29,602 nucleotides of DNA from Sperchopsis tessellata (lineage: Eukaryota; Arthropoda; Insecta; Coleoptera; Hydrophilidae): positions 1-29,602 of the forward strand of contig JAWQRN010000437.1 of assembly GCA_033557685.1 (NCBI GenBank). The letters run 5' to 3'. Made by a program: the position numbers and the translations under genes. Below, one piece after another: positions 10,903 through 20,872 of this stretch; position 1 is the first letter of the stretch, and each line of letters begins with the position of its first letter. Under the pieces are notes generated by a model. The model was not told where the DNA came from. It made no database searches and saw only the letters and a program-made list of their open reading frames with translations.

Positions 10903-12150
10903 CTTTCTGTCAAAAAAGTACCGGGAATTATTAAATAAAACACATATTTTCCATTCAATCATCAAAATTAATTTTGTCGCCTTCAAAGTAGGCCCCGTTA
11001 GATACAACACACATCTGCCATCGTTTTTCCAATTTTTTATAGGCGCTTTCCGGTATAGCCTTCAGTTCCTTCAACTAATTTTCTTTGATGGCTTCAATCG
11101 ATTCAAAACGAATACCACGTAATGGCAATTTTAGTTTGGGAAATAAAAAGAAGTCGCACGGAGCCATATCAAGCGAATACGGTGGGTGGTTTTAAACTCG
11201 GTCACAATAGTGGCCCGATGAGAAGGTTTAATATAATCATGCAGAATCCACGAATTGTCCTGCCAAAACATCGGCCGATTTTGGCGGATTTTTTCACGCA
11301 AACGACTCATTACGCCTAAATAATATTCTTTATTCACCGTCTGTCCATTTGGAATGAATTCGTGATGCACCAGACCGCGAATATCGAAGAAAACAATCAG
11401 CATCACCTTGATTTTCGTGTGGCTTTGGCGCGGTTTTTTCGATTTTGGCTCGTTTTTCGTCCTCCATTCCGATGCCTGCTGGTTTGTTTGCATGTCAAAC
11501 TCGTATACCCACGTATCGTCGCAAATAATGATGCGTTCCATGAAAGTTGGATCGGAATTGGCACATTCAAGCATATCCGAAGCGACCTGTTCACGGTACC
11601 GTTTCTGAAGAAAATTTGCGATGCGTCTCATGCCCAAAATGTCCACTATAATCGAACGAACGGACTCATGAGAGACACTAAGGTCATGAGCAATCTCTAT
11701 CTAGCTGGTATGGCGATTATCAAGCACAATTTCCTTCACTTTGTCAATGTTATCGTCGGTAGTGGAGGTCGAAGGTCGACCGAAACAAGGCAAGTCTTCG
11801 ACGATTACTCGGCCTTCCTTGAATGCTTTGTACCACGTGTTTGTGATAAAACTTTATCACCGTAAGCCCTTTCTAACATTTGGAGGGCTTCCGTACACGA
11901 AATTCCATTCGCAACACAAAATTTGAGGCAAACTCTCTGTTCAACAACTTCGTTCACTGTGCAAATCGTGAAACACTACTGAGGTCCTCTGCGTTTATTA
12001 GCTACCCTAAAAACACTGGTAAACAGATAGCATTCACACTTTGCAATATAAATAAGAACAGTTCTACCAATCTAGGGAACAAAAATTGTATACTTGGCAT
12101 TTGCCCGGGCTATTTGAATTAAAAAGTCCCGGTACTTTTTTGACAGAATG
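10903..12150. mobile_element. Mariner transposon, near full length, with both TIRs
   Basis: The element is 1248 bp, the normal mariner size. The left end begins CTTTCTGTCAAAAAAGTACC. The right end, reverse-complemented, begins CATTCTGTCAAAAAAGTACC. The match continues through CGGGA with one mismatch at position 2. TA dinucleotides flank both ends (10901-10902 and 12151-12152), as expected for a Tc1/mariner target duplication. The single gene lies on the minus strand and is inactivated. Both ends are present, so this is a complete insertion and not a fragment. The near-identity of the TIRs suggests a moderately recent copy. Confidence 0.95.
10955..11957 (-). pseudogene. Mariner transposase, D,D34D type, inactivated
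   Basis: Reading from the right, the N-terminal helix-turn-helix begins near 11957 with EVVEQRVCLKFCVANGIS, where no ATG remains. A frameshift follows near 11840, in the linker before GRPSTSTTDDN. A TAG lies at 11701-11703 within the second HTH region. The long open part (11646-11131) carries the first catalytic box CDDTWVY (Asp near 11520) and the WQDNSWILH segment. There the expected HHDNAPSH is changed to HDYIKPSH, a small deletion around the second catalytic aspartate. The third box appears as YSLDMAPCDFFLFPK in another frame, and a further TAG lies at 11075-11077 before the natural stop at 10955-10957. The family cuts and pastes its element at TA sites in the nucleus. This copy has at least two frame changes and two stops, so it is dead. 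Domain order and length fit mariner well. Confidence 0.93.
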
Positions 12151-12159
12151 TATAAAAAT

Positions 12160-12655
12160 TCAGGTAAATACTTCCTGGACAACATAAGGAAAACTCTTTC
12201 GTCCTTCCAATTCAATATAACCCCTCCATTTCTTTATTTACCAACTATGTATCCTTGTTATATTTTTGCGGATAATACTTATCGTGGTATTTCTTTTTTT
12301 ATTTTTCCTCCACATTTCCACTAGATGCGTTTTTCATAATTTCAATGTATCTGCCACTTTGATAGTCGTATACCAGTGCTTTCTTTATCTACATAATCAT
12401 TCAACAACTCAAATATTACTCTTATAGGCACTGAAAACCATCATTTCAATTTGGTCCACAATAGCCTTTGGTATGATAATTTTAACACTATGATACAGAA
12501 TTTATGATTTTCCTCCTTTATATTGACTAAATTTCAAGCTTCCTTAGCTTTTCTCTTCGCACAGCAGGCATTTAATACAATATATTACCTTACAGTAGTA
12601 ATTTATTATTAAAAAAATGTCATGTGTGCAAAAAATCTCAAATCTGTTGACAGAC
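12160..12655. other. Unassigned stretch right of mariner
   Basis: I see no gene. Weak minus-strand coding texture (for example ELLNDYVDKESTGIRLSKWQ near 12355-12415) could continue the piggyBac-like remnant to its right, but I cannot align it to a known motif. Confidence 0.4.
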
Positions 12656-12659
12656 TGAT

Positions 12660-12910
12660 GTTGCTTTTGCCTAATACATACCTGATATTTGCCAATAATC
12701 GCTCAATTTTTAAAATCTAAACTCGTCCACATCAATATTCCCAAACAATTTGCATTTTTTTCTTTATTTGTAGGAAACCAGGACAATTCCTCTCAGTACT
12801 CTTTTTAAATGTTTTTTTTTTTAGTTTGTGCAACCATTACATCAAATAGTTCTTCTGCAGCAAATAATTTGAAATATGCCAGCTCACTTTTTCCATTTAA
12901 AATAAATAAA
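12660..12910 (-). pseudogene. Possible piggyBac-like transposase remnant
   Basis: On the minus strand, about 12885-12823 reads ELAYFKLFAAEELFDVMVAQT. This resembles the piggyBac/PGBD N-terminal signature, in which a YF-x-LFF-x-x-EL segment is followed by V-x-QTN. About 110 nt further, a D-Y-W-Q-I-S-G-M-Y segment could match the conserved DYW region, but stops and frame changes intervene. No catalytic aspartates can be assigned and no TTAA-flanked termini were found. This is pattern similarity over one short segment, so it is a weak call; a chance match in AT-rich DNA is possible. Confidence 0.3.
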
Positions 12911-13239
12911 TTCATTTTAAAATAATAGTCTTTGTCCAAAGGTTTCCTTAATTAAAAGATTTTTGATTTTACTCCATAATCAGTTATTTTCTAAGAAAAA
13001 GAGGAAACAGCTATTGGTAAACCGCAATTATATTTAAAAATAGCTTACATTAAATTTAGATTTTGACGTGTCATCAAAATAAAAGGAAATTAATATGTAT
13101 ACAAATAAGGGTATAGAAAGAGTATGTAACAGTTTTAAAATACCTGATAATGAAATAATAACTTATAGTAGCAGAATTTAGAAAATATATTGTTGGAGAC
13201 TATTATATAAACCAAAATAATCAAAATTTATTATTTTAG

Positions 13240-13725
13240 TTAAAGTGATCCAGATTTAAGAAATATTGGATTCTCAAAGTTTTCTACTTTATTAAGCTTG
13301 GATTCGATACTATAGTAAAGTAGGTATTTTACACCACCATTGGGATCAAACTTGAGATTGTCACTATAAACATTTACTGCATAATTAGAAGTGGTACGTC
13401 GATATATTATACAAGCTAAATGTTTGAAAATTCTTGTATGGAATGCTCTCTCTGTTTGACCTACATAAGAATCACCACATTCAGAAGACTTTCTGGAAAT
13501 GACATAAATAATAATTTTATTATAATGTTATTCTTCCTTGGGCTCACAGAGTTATTTAATTTAAATATATGATAAATAGTCAAATTTCGACGTACAGGAC
13601 CAAAGTAAATTTTAAATACAGATACCAAACATACATCGTCAAATATAGGAACACCAAATTATGGTGAACATCGTGTTTATGCCAGCAAGACTTCATCGAC
13701 ACTGCTCTGTTAGTAACTAGTTGTT
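13240..13725 (-). mobile_element. Penelope-like element fragment with GIY-YIG nuclease domain
   Basis: On the minus strand an open frame runs from about 13520 to the stop TAA at 13240-13242. It includes IIIIYVISRKSSECGDSYV followed by GQTERAFHTRIFKHL. This is the GIY-YIG arrangement at the C-terminus of Penelope-like retroelements: a Y-x-I half-motif, a Cys pair region, Y-V-G-Q-T, and the R...H-L helix. The remaining 60 residues match the family only in general texture. The upstream part (13725-13560) reads as a broken frame with S-S-V-D-E-V-L-L and F-G-P-V-R-R-N. It shares sequence with both arms of the inverted repeat near 16.7-17.0 kb. No RT domain is recognisable further upstream. GIY-YIG nucleases nick DNA to prime retrotransposition; this is a truncated relic. 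Confidence 0.7.
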
Positions 13726-13729
13726 ATAG

Positions 13730-14530
13730 TAATAGGATATATGTATTTTTAACTCCCTGTACATATAACTTACGGTTCCGAGTAAATTTCTAATATACAA
13801 TAAAATAATTCAAATACCCGCGTAGATATTCAAAACTTGTGTTTTTGTAAGGCGCTCAGCGACACACTGGAATATACTTGAACTACTAAGCAAACTTGCC
13901 GGTATTAATGCTTTCTGTACCATTTAAGCTGCAAAGCATCATTTTCTCTTAAGTGACTAAGTCGTTGAACTACTCAGCCATAGATGGCGAAACTTGTATA
14001 AGCTATGTTAATTATATTCTTAAAGCATTTTTTTACATGTGCAATGAAAATTATATGCAAATAATACATGTAATTTACTCTCAATTTCATAATGACGATC
14101 GTGAAGCTATTTACTAAATATTTTCTTTAAGGGCTAGTACAGTCCTCTATAACAAATTTATTCCGAATACTTTTATGAAGGCTACTAGCCAAGAGATGGC
14201 GCAGTCAGTTCATTTTATCTACAATTTTTTTTTATTTTACTTAAGCCAGCAGATACAGTGAGAGGATACAAGGACAATCTTTCAGGGGGGCGTGTAGTTA
14301 GATTAAATTAAATAGCCCAATCAATCAATTAAAATATTATTCTAGTATCCACTCCAATGGCGGAATTTAGTTTGATTACGCCCTCACACTGTTTGACAGT
14401 AGTTAATCTTTCTGAAGATGCACTAATATCTTATGTTACAAGAAACCTAGTTATCTTTGGAAATTTTGCAGTTTGTCTATCTTTTTCTTTTTTCTCTTGC
14501 GAAATTAGGCCGTTTTTTACTTGAAATTTG
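13730..14530. other. Intergenic, no gene seen
   Basis: Neither strand shows a recognisable protein. Two words ending in GATGGCG (about 13982 and 14193) and a GGGGGCGT patch near 14284 are the only compositional irregularities. Confidence 0.5.
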
Positions 14531-14535
14531 CTAAC

Positions 14536-15830
14536 GGGGTGGGAACATGGAATATAAGAGGACTAAATGGAAACAAAACTAGAGGAGAAATTTGAAAAGG
14601 CAAGGCATACTGACCATAACAGAAACGAAGAAGAAGGGGAAGGGGAAAACAAGAACGGAAAATGGTCACATATTGATAAACAGCGGAGTCGAAGATATCT
14701 TGTGAGCGAGAGCTGGAGTGGGGTGTATAATATACAAAAGGATGGAACAGACAATAAAAGAGTGGAGATAGCAGCAACTGTAACAATTAGAGAGGAATAT
14801 CCTTAATATATACAACTGCTAAAACATACGGGGCAATAATAGAAGCCAAATGGAAAGGGCTCAAAGCGGATTTAGAACGGGACATTCCACACAGGATCAC
14901 TTATTTACAATAAGAAAACTGACACAAAAGATAATGTCACAGGACAGTAAATTATACATAGCATTCATAGACCTAGAGAAAGCATTCCACAGAGTGCCAC
15001 TGAAACAGATGTGGAAAATACTGAAGGAATGGAAGATGAGTGGGCAAATACTAAAGGCAGTTAAAAGCATGCATAAAAGGCCATCTCTAAGTCCCCTGCT
15101 ATTTATAGTGTCCTGGGACAGCATTATAAAGATGATAAAGGATAAAACAAAAAAAAAATGGAGGTGGGATACCTTAACCTAATAAGAACAACTGTAGCGG
15201 AGTGTGCTTCTGTTGATGATCTTGCAGTACTAGCAAAGAGTGAAAAGGAATTTCAACACAATATAAATGTATGGAATGAAGAATTAAGCAAGCAAGGCAC
15301 GACTATAAATGCAGTAAAGACAAAAATCATGGTAATAGCGAGAGAAGAAGTAACAAAAGACATAAAGATAAATTAAAGAGAAGTTGAACAGGTGGAATCG
15401 TTTAAATACTTTGGCTCAACTCTAAACAACAAGGGTAGCTTAGAGGATGAAATAAATAACAGGATACAGGCAACATCCAGGAGCTACCATGCTATAAACA
15501 AGATAATTCTCAGCAACGAACAGACATCGAAACAAAACCAAAATGACACTACACAAAACAGAAACAACTGGAATGGTATTGCCACCTAATAAGAATGCCA
15601 GAGGATAGACAAATGAAAATAGTTTGGAGAACAAGAATAATAAGAGAGAAGAAAAGAGAAAGACCACAGAAAACATGGGAGAACAACATAGAGGAAATAC
15701 TAGATAGAAAAAACATTGGATGCGAAGAGGTAAGAGAAAAGGCAAGGAACAAGAAACAATGGAATGAAATGATAAAGATAATTGAATAGAGAAGAGAGGA
15801 AAATTATCTCGACACCTGAAAGGATAAAAT
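14536..15830 (+). mobile_element. APE-type LINE, internally deleted (endonuclease, RT, C-terminal region)
   Basis: The order is that of an APE non-LTR element. The endonuclease starts with TWNIRGLNGN at about 14545, then after frame changes gives LTITETKKKGKGK with the catalytic Glu at 14622-14624. The RT begins near 14795 (RGISLIYTTAKTYGAIIEAK) and shifts frame. It then has AQSGFRTGHSTQDHLF, the first catalytic Asp in FIDLEKAF at 14970-14972, and a shortened SLSPLLFIV block. The catalytic box at about 15209-15220 is S-V-D-D where Y/F-A-D-D is expected. VESFKYFGSTLNNKGSLEDE follows near 15392. A C-terminal segment with MPEDRQMKIVW and KTWENNIEEIL ends near 15789. Deletions, stops and frame changes abolish function. 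The motifs resemble RTE/Proto-like elements, but the clade is tentative. Confidence 0.85.
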
Positions 15831-16625
15831 AGATATAAAAAGATAATAACTGCCTAAACTAATATTCACAATGAAAGGGAAATTTTTTGACAAAAAGATG
15901 TCATGTAGATAAAATAATTCACTATTCAAAACTGAACTGAACTATTCCCGCACATCTTATATCGTCTTGGCCTATCGCACACTAGTTGGTAGCCGCAGCC
16001 AGAATGCGCTGGTTGAATAACTTAAATCTAATTCAACGATAATTTGGGAAAAACATAGTACATATATTTACTTAATGTGGGGTACTACGTATCTCGCTCT
16101 CAATCTTATAAAATTAAATTGTAACTTTCACCGATTTCTTCTAAAAATTAGCACCCCCATAAACCTTCTTGTAATTGTAAATAAAACAAAGTTTTGTACT
16201 GTTTTTCGATATTATTTAAATATGTATCTATACAATTACATACCTTCCCTCAAATAATAGAATGCTAACCGGCATTAAAAGGGAAACTCTTACACTTTTC
16301 ATTCATTATTTTTCTAACAAAATAGTCATACGGACTATTGAAAATCGTCTTAGAAAAAAAGACTTATTACTGTAGAGTGTTTTTACAAACAAGGTATTAT
16401 AGCGCAACATGTAACATACGACAGAAGCCTATCTCTCATGCATAGCTTGCTTTTAATTCGCAAGGACGGAGCCAAATGACATATTGCACGAAAACTCCCA
16501 TGCATAGAGGATACAGCTTCATTGATGAAAAGTGGTATACTTCGAAACACCGTATCTGCAGCATTCATTCCGGCATTCAACAGTTTTAAAGTATAAGAAT
16601 TAGTTGCTTCCTTGGCCGTACACGG
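15831..16625. other. Intergenic, no gene assigned
   Basis: A minus-strand frame at 16383-16580 is open and less AT-rich than its surroundings, but contains no motif I can place. It abuts the inverted repeat on its right and may be part of the same element. Confidence 0.4.
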
Positions 16626-17038
16626 ATGTATTAGTTTAAAATTTGATTAAATAAAATAGCTAGAAAAGCATCCAAGCCAATATATTTAATGCAGAAATCA
16701 AATATGCATCGAAAAATTTAGGAGCAAGCCTAACTTGCAGTGAACACCGTGTTTCTGGCAATAAGATGTCATCAAAACTGCTCTGATAGTAATTAGCTGT
16801 ACCATCCACGTACGAATTTGATTTCTTGATCTTAAAGCATTTATACAAGAAATCAAATATGTATTCGCACTAATTACTATCAGAGTAGATATTATGACTT
16901 CTTAATAACAGAAACACGTTGTCCACTGCAATTTGGTCTTGTTCCCAAACTTTTCGATGCATATTTGATTTCTTTATTTAATATATTGACTTGGACGCTT
17001 TGCTCGATATTTGATCTAATCAAATTTTAAACTAATAC
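16626..17038. repeat. Large inverted repeat (arms about 170 bp)
   Basis: The left arm (about 16626-16795) and right arm (about 16868-17038) are imperfect reverse complements along nearly their full length. Shared landmarks are ATGTATTAGTTTAAAATTTG at both outer ends, GAAATCAAATATGCATCGAA midway, and CTCTGATAGTAATTAG at the inner ends. The 70-bp centre contains a second, perfect 13-bp stem (ATTTGATTTCTTG near 16816 and its complement near 16846). The left arm (minus strand) and right arm (plus strand) therefore carry the same sequence head to head. A related copy lies at about 13640-13725 next to the other GIY-YIG fragment, which ties the repeat to the Penelope-like elements. Confidence 0.85.
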
Positions 17039-17216
17039 ATTTACCATAAAAGAGAACCGAATGACAAAATAAACTTCCTATAGCTCGACCAATACGTGAG
17101 CACTTCTGGGGTGAGAATGAACAGGGTGCGTAGAAATTGTATCCAACATTTTGGCGTTTATGACACGTAAAGGTGAAATATTCAAATGAGCAGCAACGCC
17201 AAGTGAACATTGTATT

Positions 17217-17618
17217 GTGCCGGCAGCAAACATTATTAGACGTGATGCAGAAGCTACACATTTGTGTATATATGTGCGAAAGTACTGCCAAAAAACTTTA
17301 AAAAAATGTTCAGCTACAAATAAAGTTGTTCAATCAATTGGAGTCAATAGTTTCAATTGTGAAATAGATATGAATGTGGTATGCCTAGATCAAACCGTTA
17401 AAACATTTGAAAAAAGATTCAATGAACATCTCCATGAATATACCAAAAAGAAGTATACAAAAACAACATCCAAATCGTCATTTTTAAATCACATTACAAC
17501 AGAGAAACTTACCAAAGGAAATAAATACAAAATTGGTGCTATAACCCAAACTGAAATTAAAAAAAAAAACATATTTCTAAAGCCTTACAATCGAGTAATA
17601 TTTATCACACTTTCTTAA
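17217..17618 (+). pseudogene. Degenerate GIY-YIG fragment of a Penelope-like element
   Basis: The open frame contains ATNKVVQSIGVNSFNC, then N-V-V-C-L-D-Q-T and VKTFEKRFNEHLHEY, then SSFLNHITTEKLTKGNK. The layout matches the family pattern SGVY-x-x-x-C, Y-V-G-Q-T, R-F-x-E-H-L, and S-x-F-x-x-H. The Y-V-G-Q-T box has decayed to C-L-D-Q-T, losing the tyrosine and glycine, so catalysis is not expected. It is downstream of the right arm of the inverted repeat in the same relative orientation as in the 13.2-13.7 kb copy. It is cut off by the LINE that starts near 17605. The first 40 residues of the open frame do not look related. Confidence 0.65.
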
Positions 17619-19195
17619 GCCATTGACACATGTCATAAATTTTTCATTACTATCTGGTATATTTCCTCAACTTCTAAACATGGCTTTGGTGAAGCTCTTG
17701 TTTAAAATGGGTGACGGATCTTGTCCTCTTAACTATAGACCCATTAGTTTACTAGCTGGTTTTTCCAAAATATTTGAGGTTATAATGGCTAAACGATTAG
17801 GTCTATATCTAACCAAATATAATATATTAAATGATTTTCAACACAGATTTTGGGTCGAAATACAGTCGCCTATCTTTGATTTCATTTCTGGGGGTTTGGC
17901 TTGTGGTATATTAGTCAATTTGTTTAAGACCTTCGACTGCATTGACCACAGTCCAATTGCTGACGAAGCTACATTCCTATGGTGTGGGAGAAGTTGCAAA
18001 AATTGATTTAGAAGTTATCTGTCTGACCGTAAACAGATGGTCGTATTTACGGAAAATTCGAAATCATTCGTTTCGTCTAGAGAGAGTACCCCAAGGTAGT
18101 AATTTAGGACCACTTCTATTTGTGCTATTTGTTAATGACTTGTCCCATGTAGCCGTGAATCCATCCCAAACTTTGGTGAATATTTCGGATGACACCAACC
18201 AACCGAGATTAATATATTCTACGGACTTGGTAAGGATTGGTTTTTGAAACTTAAACTTTACATAAACTCGGAGAAGACATCTGCACTTCTAATTTAATCC
18301 CAAAATACGCAAGAACCGAATCCTCAAAGTGTAACATTGGACAACGAAATAATATTATTTACAAAATTTTTTAAATTGTTGAGCATTTATAATGATGAAA
18401 GCTAGAGCTTTAATGTACACTAATATATGCGTTACGAGTATTGTCAAGGCATATTGGCGCGACATCACAACGAGCCTTGTATTTCGCAAATGTATGGTAT
18501 ATTCATATTTGAGACATGGAATAATGTTTTGGGGAGCATCTGTCAATGCCGCAAAGATATTTGTTCTTAAAAAGAAAGCTCTTCGGGTGGCATTTGGATT
18601 GCCATATTTAGCATCTTGTAGGGGTGTGTTCAGAGCCAACCGCTTACTTACAGCCCCGGCGATCTATGTATTGGATTGATGCTGTTTTTTTTTATAAAAA
18701 TAAATATATAAGTTAAAATAAAGTTTCAGAATTTTCAGTATCAGCATAATTATACAACAAGATCTACAAATGTATATATGTATCCAATGCATCGACTTAC
18801 CCGTACTGAGAGAGGGTGTTTCTAAGCATGTGTCAGAATGTTCAACAAGTTACCTACGTCTATCAAACAAATTGGTAATTACAAGCCCTTTAAATGTAAA
18901 TTATATGACTTTCTTTGTAAAAATGAACCGTATTGTTTAGGTGAATATTTGGCTCAAAATTACCAATAGCGCATTTGCTTTTTATATTTTTTGCTACGTA
19001 TGCTATATCGAGTTTTTTTTTGTTATTTTTTTTGTGTTTTTGAATTTATGTTTTAATTATACAGTTAAATCTTTTGTTTACGATACAATTTTATTATTAT
19101 TTATTTTTTTAAGTTAATTTAAGTTTTGTAACTAACACAATCAAGCCTGCAAAGGTGTTTTGAATAAAGATTATTTTAATTTAATTGATTGATAA
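17605..19195 (+). mobile_element. CR1-like (Jockey superfamily) LINE 3' half
   Basis: The RT starts near 17612 (LTHVINFSLLSGIFPQLL) and has NYRPISLLAGFSKIFE. The first catalytic Asp position reads Asn: V-N-L-F-K-T-F-D, with AAT at 17917-17919. After frame changes the segment ERVPQGSNLGPLLFVLFVND follows. The catalytic box is I-S-D-D-T at 18182-18196, the usual Y-A having become I-S. Post-catalytic sequence (YSYLRHGIMFWGAS) lies at about 18500-18540. A C-terminal tail with NKLPTSIKQIGNYKPFKCKL lies at about 18850-18905. The 3' end is AATAAAGATTATT followed by ATTGATTGATA near 19163-19195, typical LINE 3' repeats. Changed catalytic residues and several frame breaks show it is inactive. Confidence 0.87.
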
Positions 19196-20250
19196 AGTTT
19201 TTTTTTATTTTTCGTGTTTATGAATTCTGCTTTTTATAATTCTTTCACCGTTTCTTTGCTATATATTGATTTAGTAAGTTTTATTTAGTCAACCTGAAAA
19301 CTGTAAAATAAATACAATCCGAAATCTTAAAGACAGAGCAAATTAATAACGAAATTACGAGCATTTGTCAAAATACTGAAATTTTCTCCTCCCCCTTATG
19401 GCCCGGATATAGTAACAGATATTTAATTTGTGTTTTGATCAGTGGTTTACTATTAAATACCAAAAACAAAATAGGACTTTTCAGTTTTACGTCAAAAAAA
19501 AAATGAAGTGAAAGTAAAAAAAAACCATTAAATATTTATATTTTATTTTAAATATTACATAATAAAAATTCTACAAAATATTTAAAGACATTGCAGGAGT
19601 ATATTACAGAGATATAAAGAGCATCTACGAACATAGCTAATATACAAGTACATTTTCAAATTAGTTACATGTACGGTGGTTTTCCGATATGAGCAATAAA
19701 CATTTTATTGCAAATTTCCAATAAATGAGTCACTACCTTTATTATTATATGTATTCTAAACAAATTAAATCTCATAATGTGTAACTGGATCGTAAATTGC
19801 TCGTATCGGAAACTAATTAACAATGGGTAACAAAACATAAATACAAGTAAAAGCTATAGGAAAAGTGTAGGCTTACTAAGACGCAAAATATTTATTTTAT
19901 ACAATAGTTAACATTTTTATATACAATGATATTTATAAATAGTACATACACATAAAATTTATTATTTAAATAATACTCTTAGAAAAAATATGCTCGTTTA
20001 ATGCAGTAATTAAAATAAAATAATATAATTTTGCCTGGGTTCATTTAATCCTATTTAAGTCGGGAAAACACGTATCTTAAATAGAATTAATACCTTTTTA
20101 TACTTTATGTAGGGATAATTGCTATAAAACAGAGCATACAAATCAATGAATTTGTTAAAATATAGCGGTTAATCGAAGCATTTCTGCAGTATTTCAACAT
20201 AAAGTATCGATTGCGGGCTATTATGAAATAGAATTATCATTTCGATGAGC
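19196..20250. other. AT-rich intergenic stretch
   Basis: No gene seen. The one structured item is an inverted repeat with 17-nt arms, TTTCCGATATGAGCAAT at 19681-19697 and its complement (one mismatch) at 19796-19812. Confidence 0.55.
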
Positions 20251-20254
20251 GATT

Positions 20255-20325
20255 GAGGCGCCTCGGTAGCCACATAGGAGCGTAGAGGCGTTAGCTATGC
20301 GACTCCGAGGTGGTTCGCCCAGGAG
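20255..20325 (+). repeat. GC-rich hairpin, possibly a tRNA-derived SINE head
   Basis: This GC-rich island stands out from about 30% GC surroundings. CCTCGG at 20261-20266 and CATAG at 20272-20276 pair with CTATG at 20295-20299 and CCGAGG at 20305-20310, giving an interrupted stem. The order GGTAGCCACATAGGAGCG followed about 30 nt later by GGTTCGCCC is loosely like the A and B boxes of a tRNA-derived promoter. Both boxes deviate from consensus, and no full cloverleaf can be drawn, so this is not a tRNA gene. A SINE or a transposon end are both possible. Confidence 0.3.
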
Positions 20326-20530
20326 ATTTTTCTTAGAGTAAAAGCTCAGAGGTTTGGAACCAATTCGTTGGTATTAAGAAATTTTTTAAATGACATTAAA
20401 TGTAATAAAATATAAAGAGGTTTAAGGGCTTTGAACCCTGTACCATTTAAAAAAATGCAGAGCTGTATGAGAGGAAGACTAGATTTTTCAATTCATTTAG
20501 AGCCCTGACTTTAGGAAATACGTTTGGAGG

Positions 20531-20872
20531 CTAAGAGGAAATTAAATATGTGTCTTTTGATAAAAAAATCCTGTCATAAAGAATAGAGAACCCCACAAAC
20601 ACAACCAAAACATATTGGGCATTGGTAAATGTCAAGTTAGCCCACATTGGAAAAAAACGCAAACCACCATCAGATAGAAGGGTAAAATATTTGCCGATTA
20701 CAAGGAAAATAATGGCAATGGCATAAACATCTTGTATGCACCTATTACGATGGCACGGCGTAATAAAAAAACAAAACTTGTGCATTGAAATTCGAATATT
20801 TGTCATTCGAACAATAACATGTATCTCTCTTGTAACGTGCCACTCAAAAATCTTCGATAATGTTACACACAA
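20531..20872 (-). pseudogene. Open frame resembling a membrane protein, unrecognised
   Basis: This minus-strand open frame has 113 codons and is slightly richer in G+C than its flanks. It could encode two or three hydrophobic segments (around VYAIAIIFLVIGKYFTLLS and YVLVVFVGFSILY). After HRNRCIQD the residues look protein-like, whereas the first 35 do not. An AG acceptor at the AATAG before GTGCATACAAG (near 20748) could start an exon there. I do not recognise a family. It might be a lone exon, a retrocopy fragment, or a chance open frame. Confidence 0.25.

Noticed and set aside
11362..11865. Long plus-strand open frame of 167 codons
   Set aside because: It is antisense to the mariner transposase, whose minus-strand frames carry the catalytic motifs; the plus frame has no domain.
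14284..14390. Possible terminal inverted repeat around GGGCGT
   Set aside because: Only six bases match convincingly; flanking similarity is explained by AT-richness.
16383..17291. Weak resemblance between minus-strand frames at 16440-16500 and 17040-17090
   Set aside because: Only a few residues (G-S-x-x-x-x-x-C-H) line up and the surrounding bases do not; too weak to call a repeat.
20255..20325. A tRNA gene
   Set aside because: A cloverleaf with acceptor, anticodon and T arms cannot be drawn and the B box lacks the GTTCRANNC consensus.
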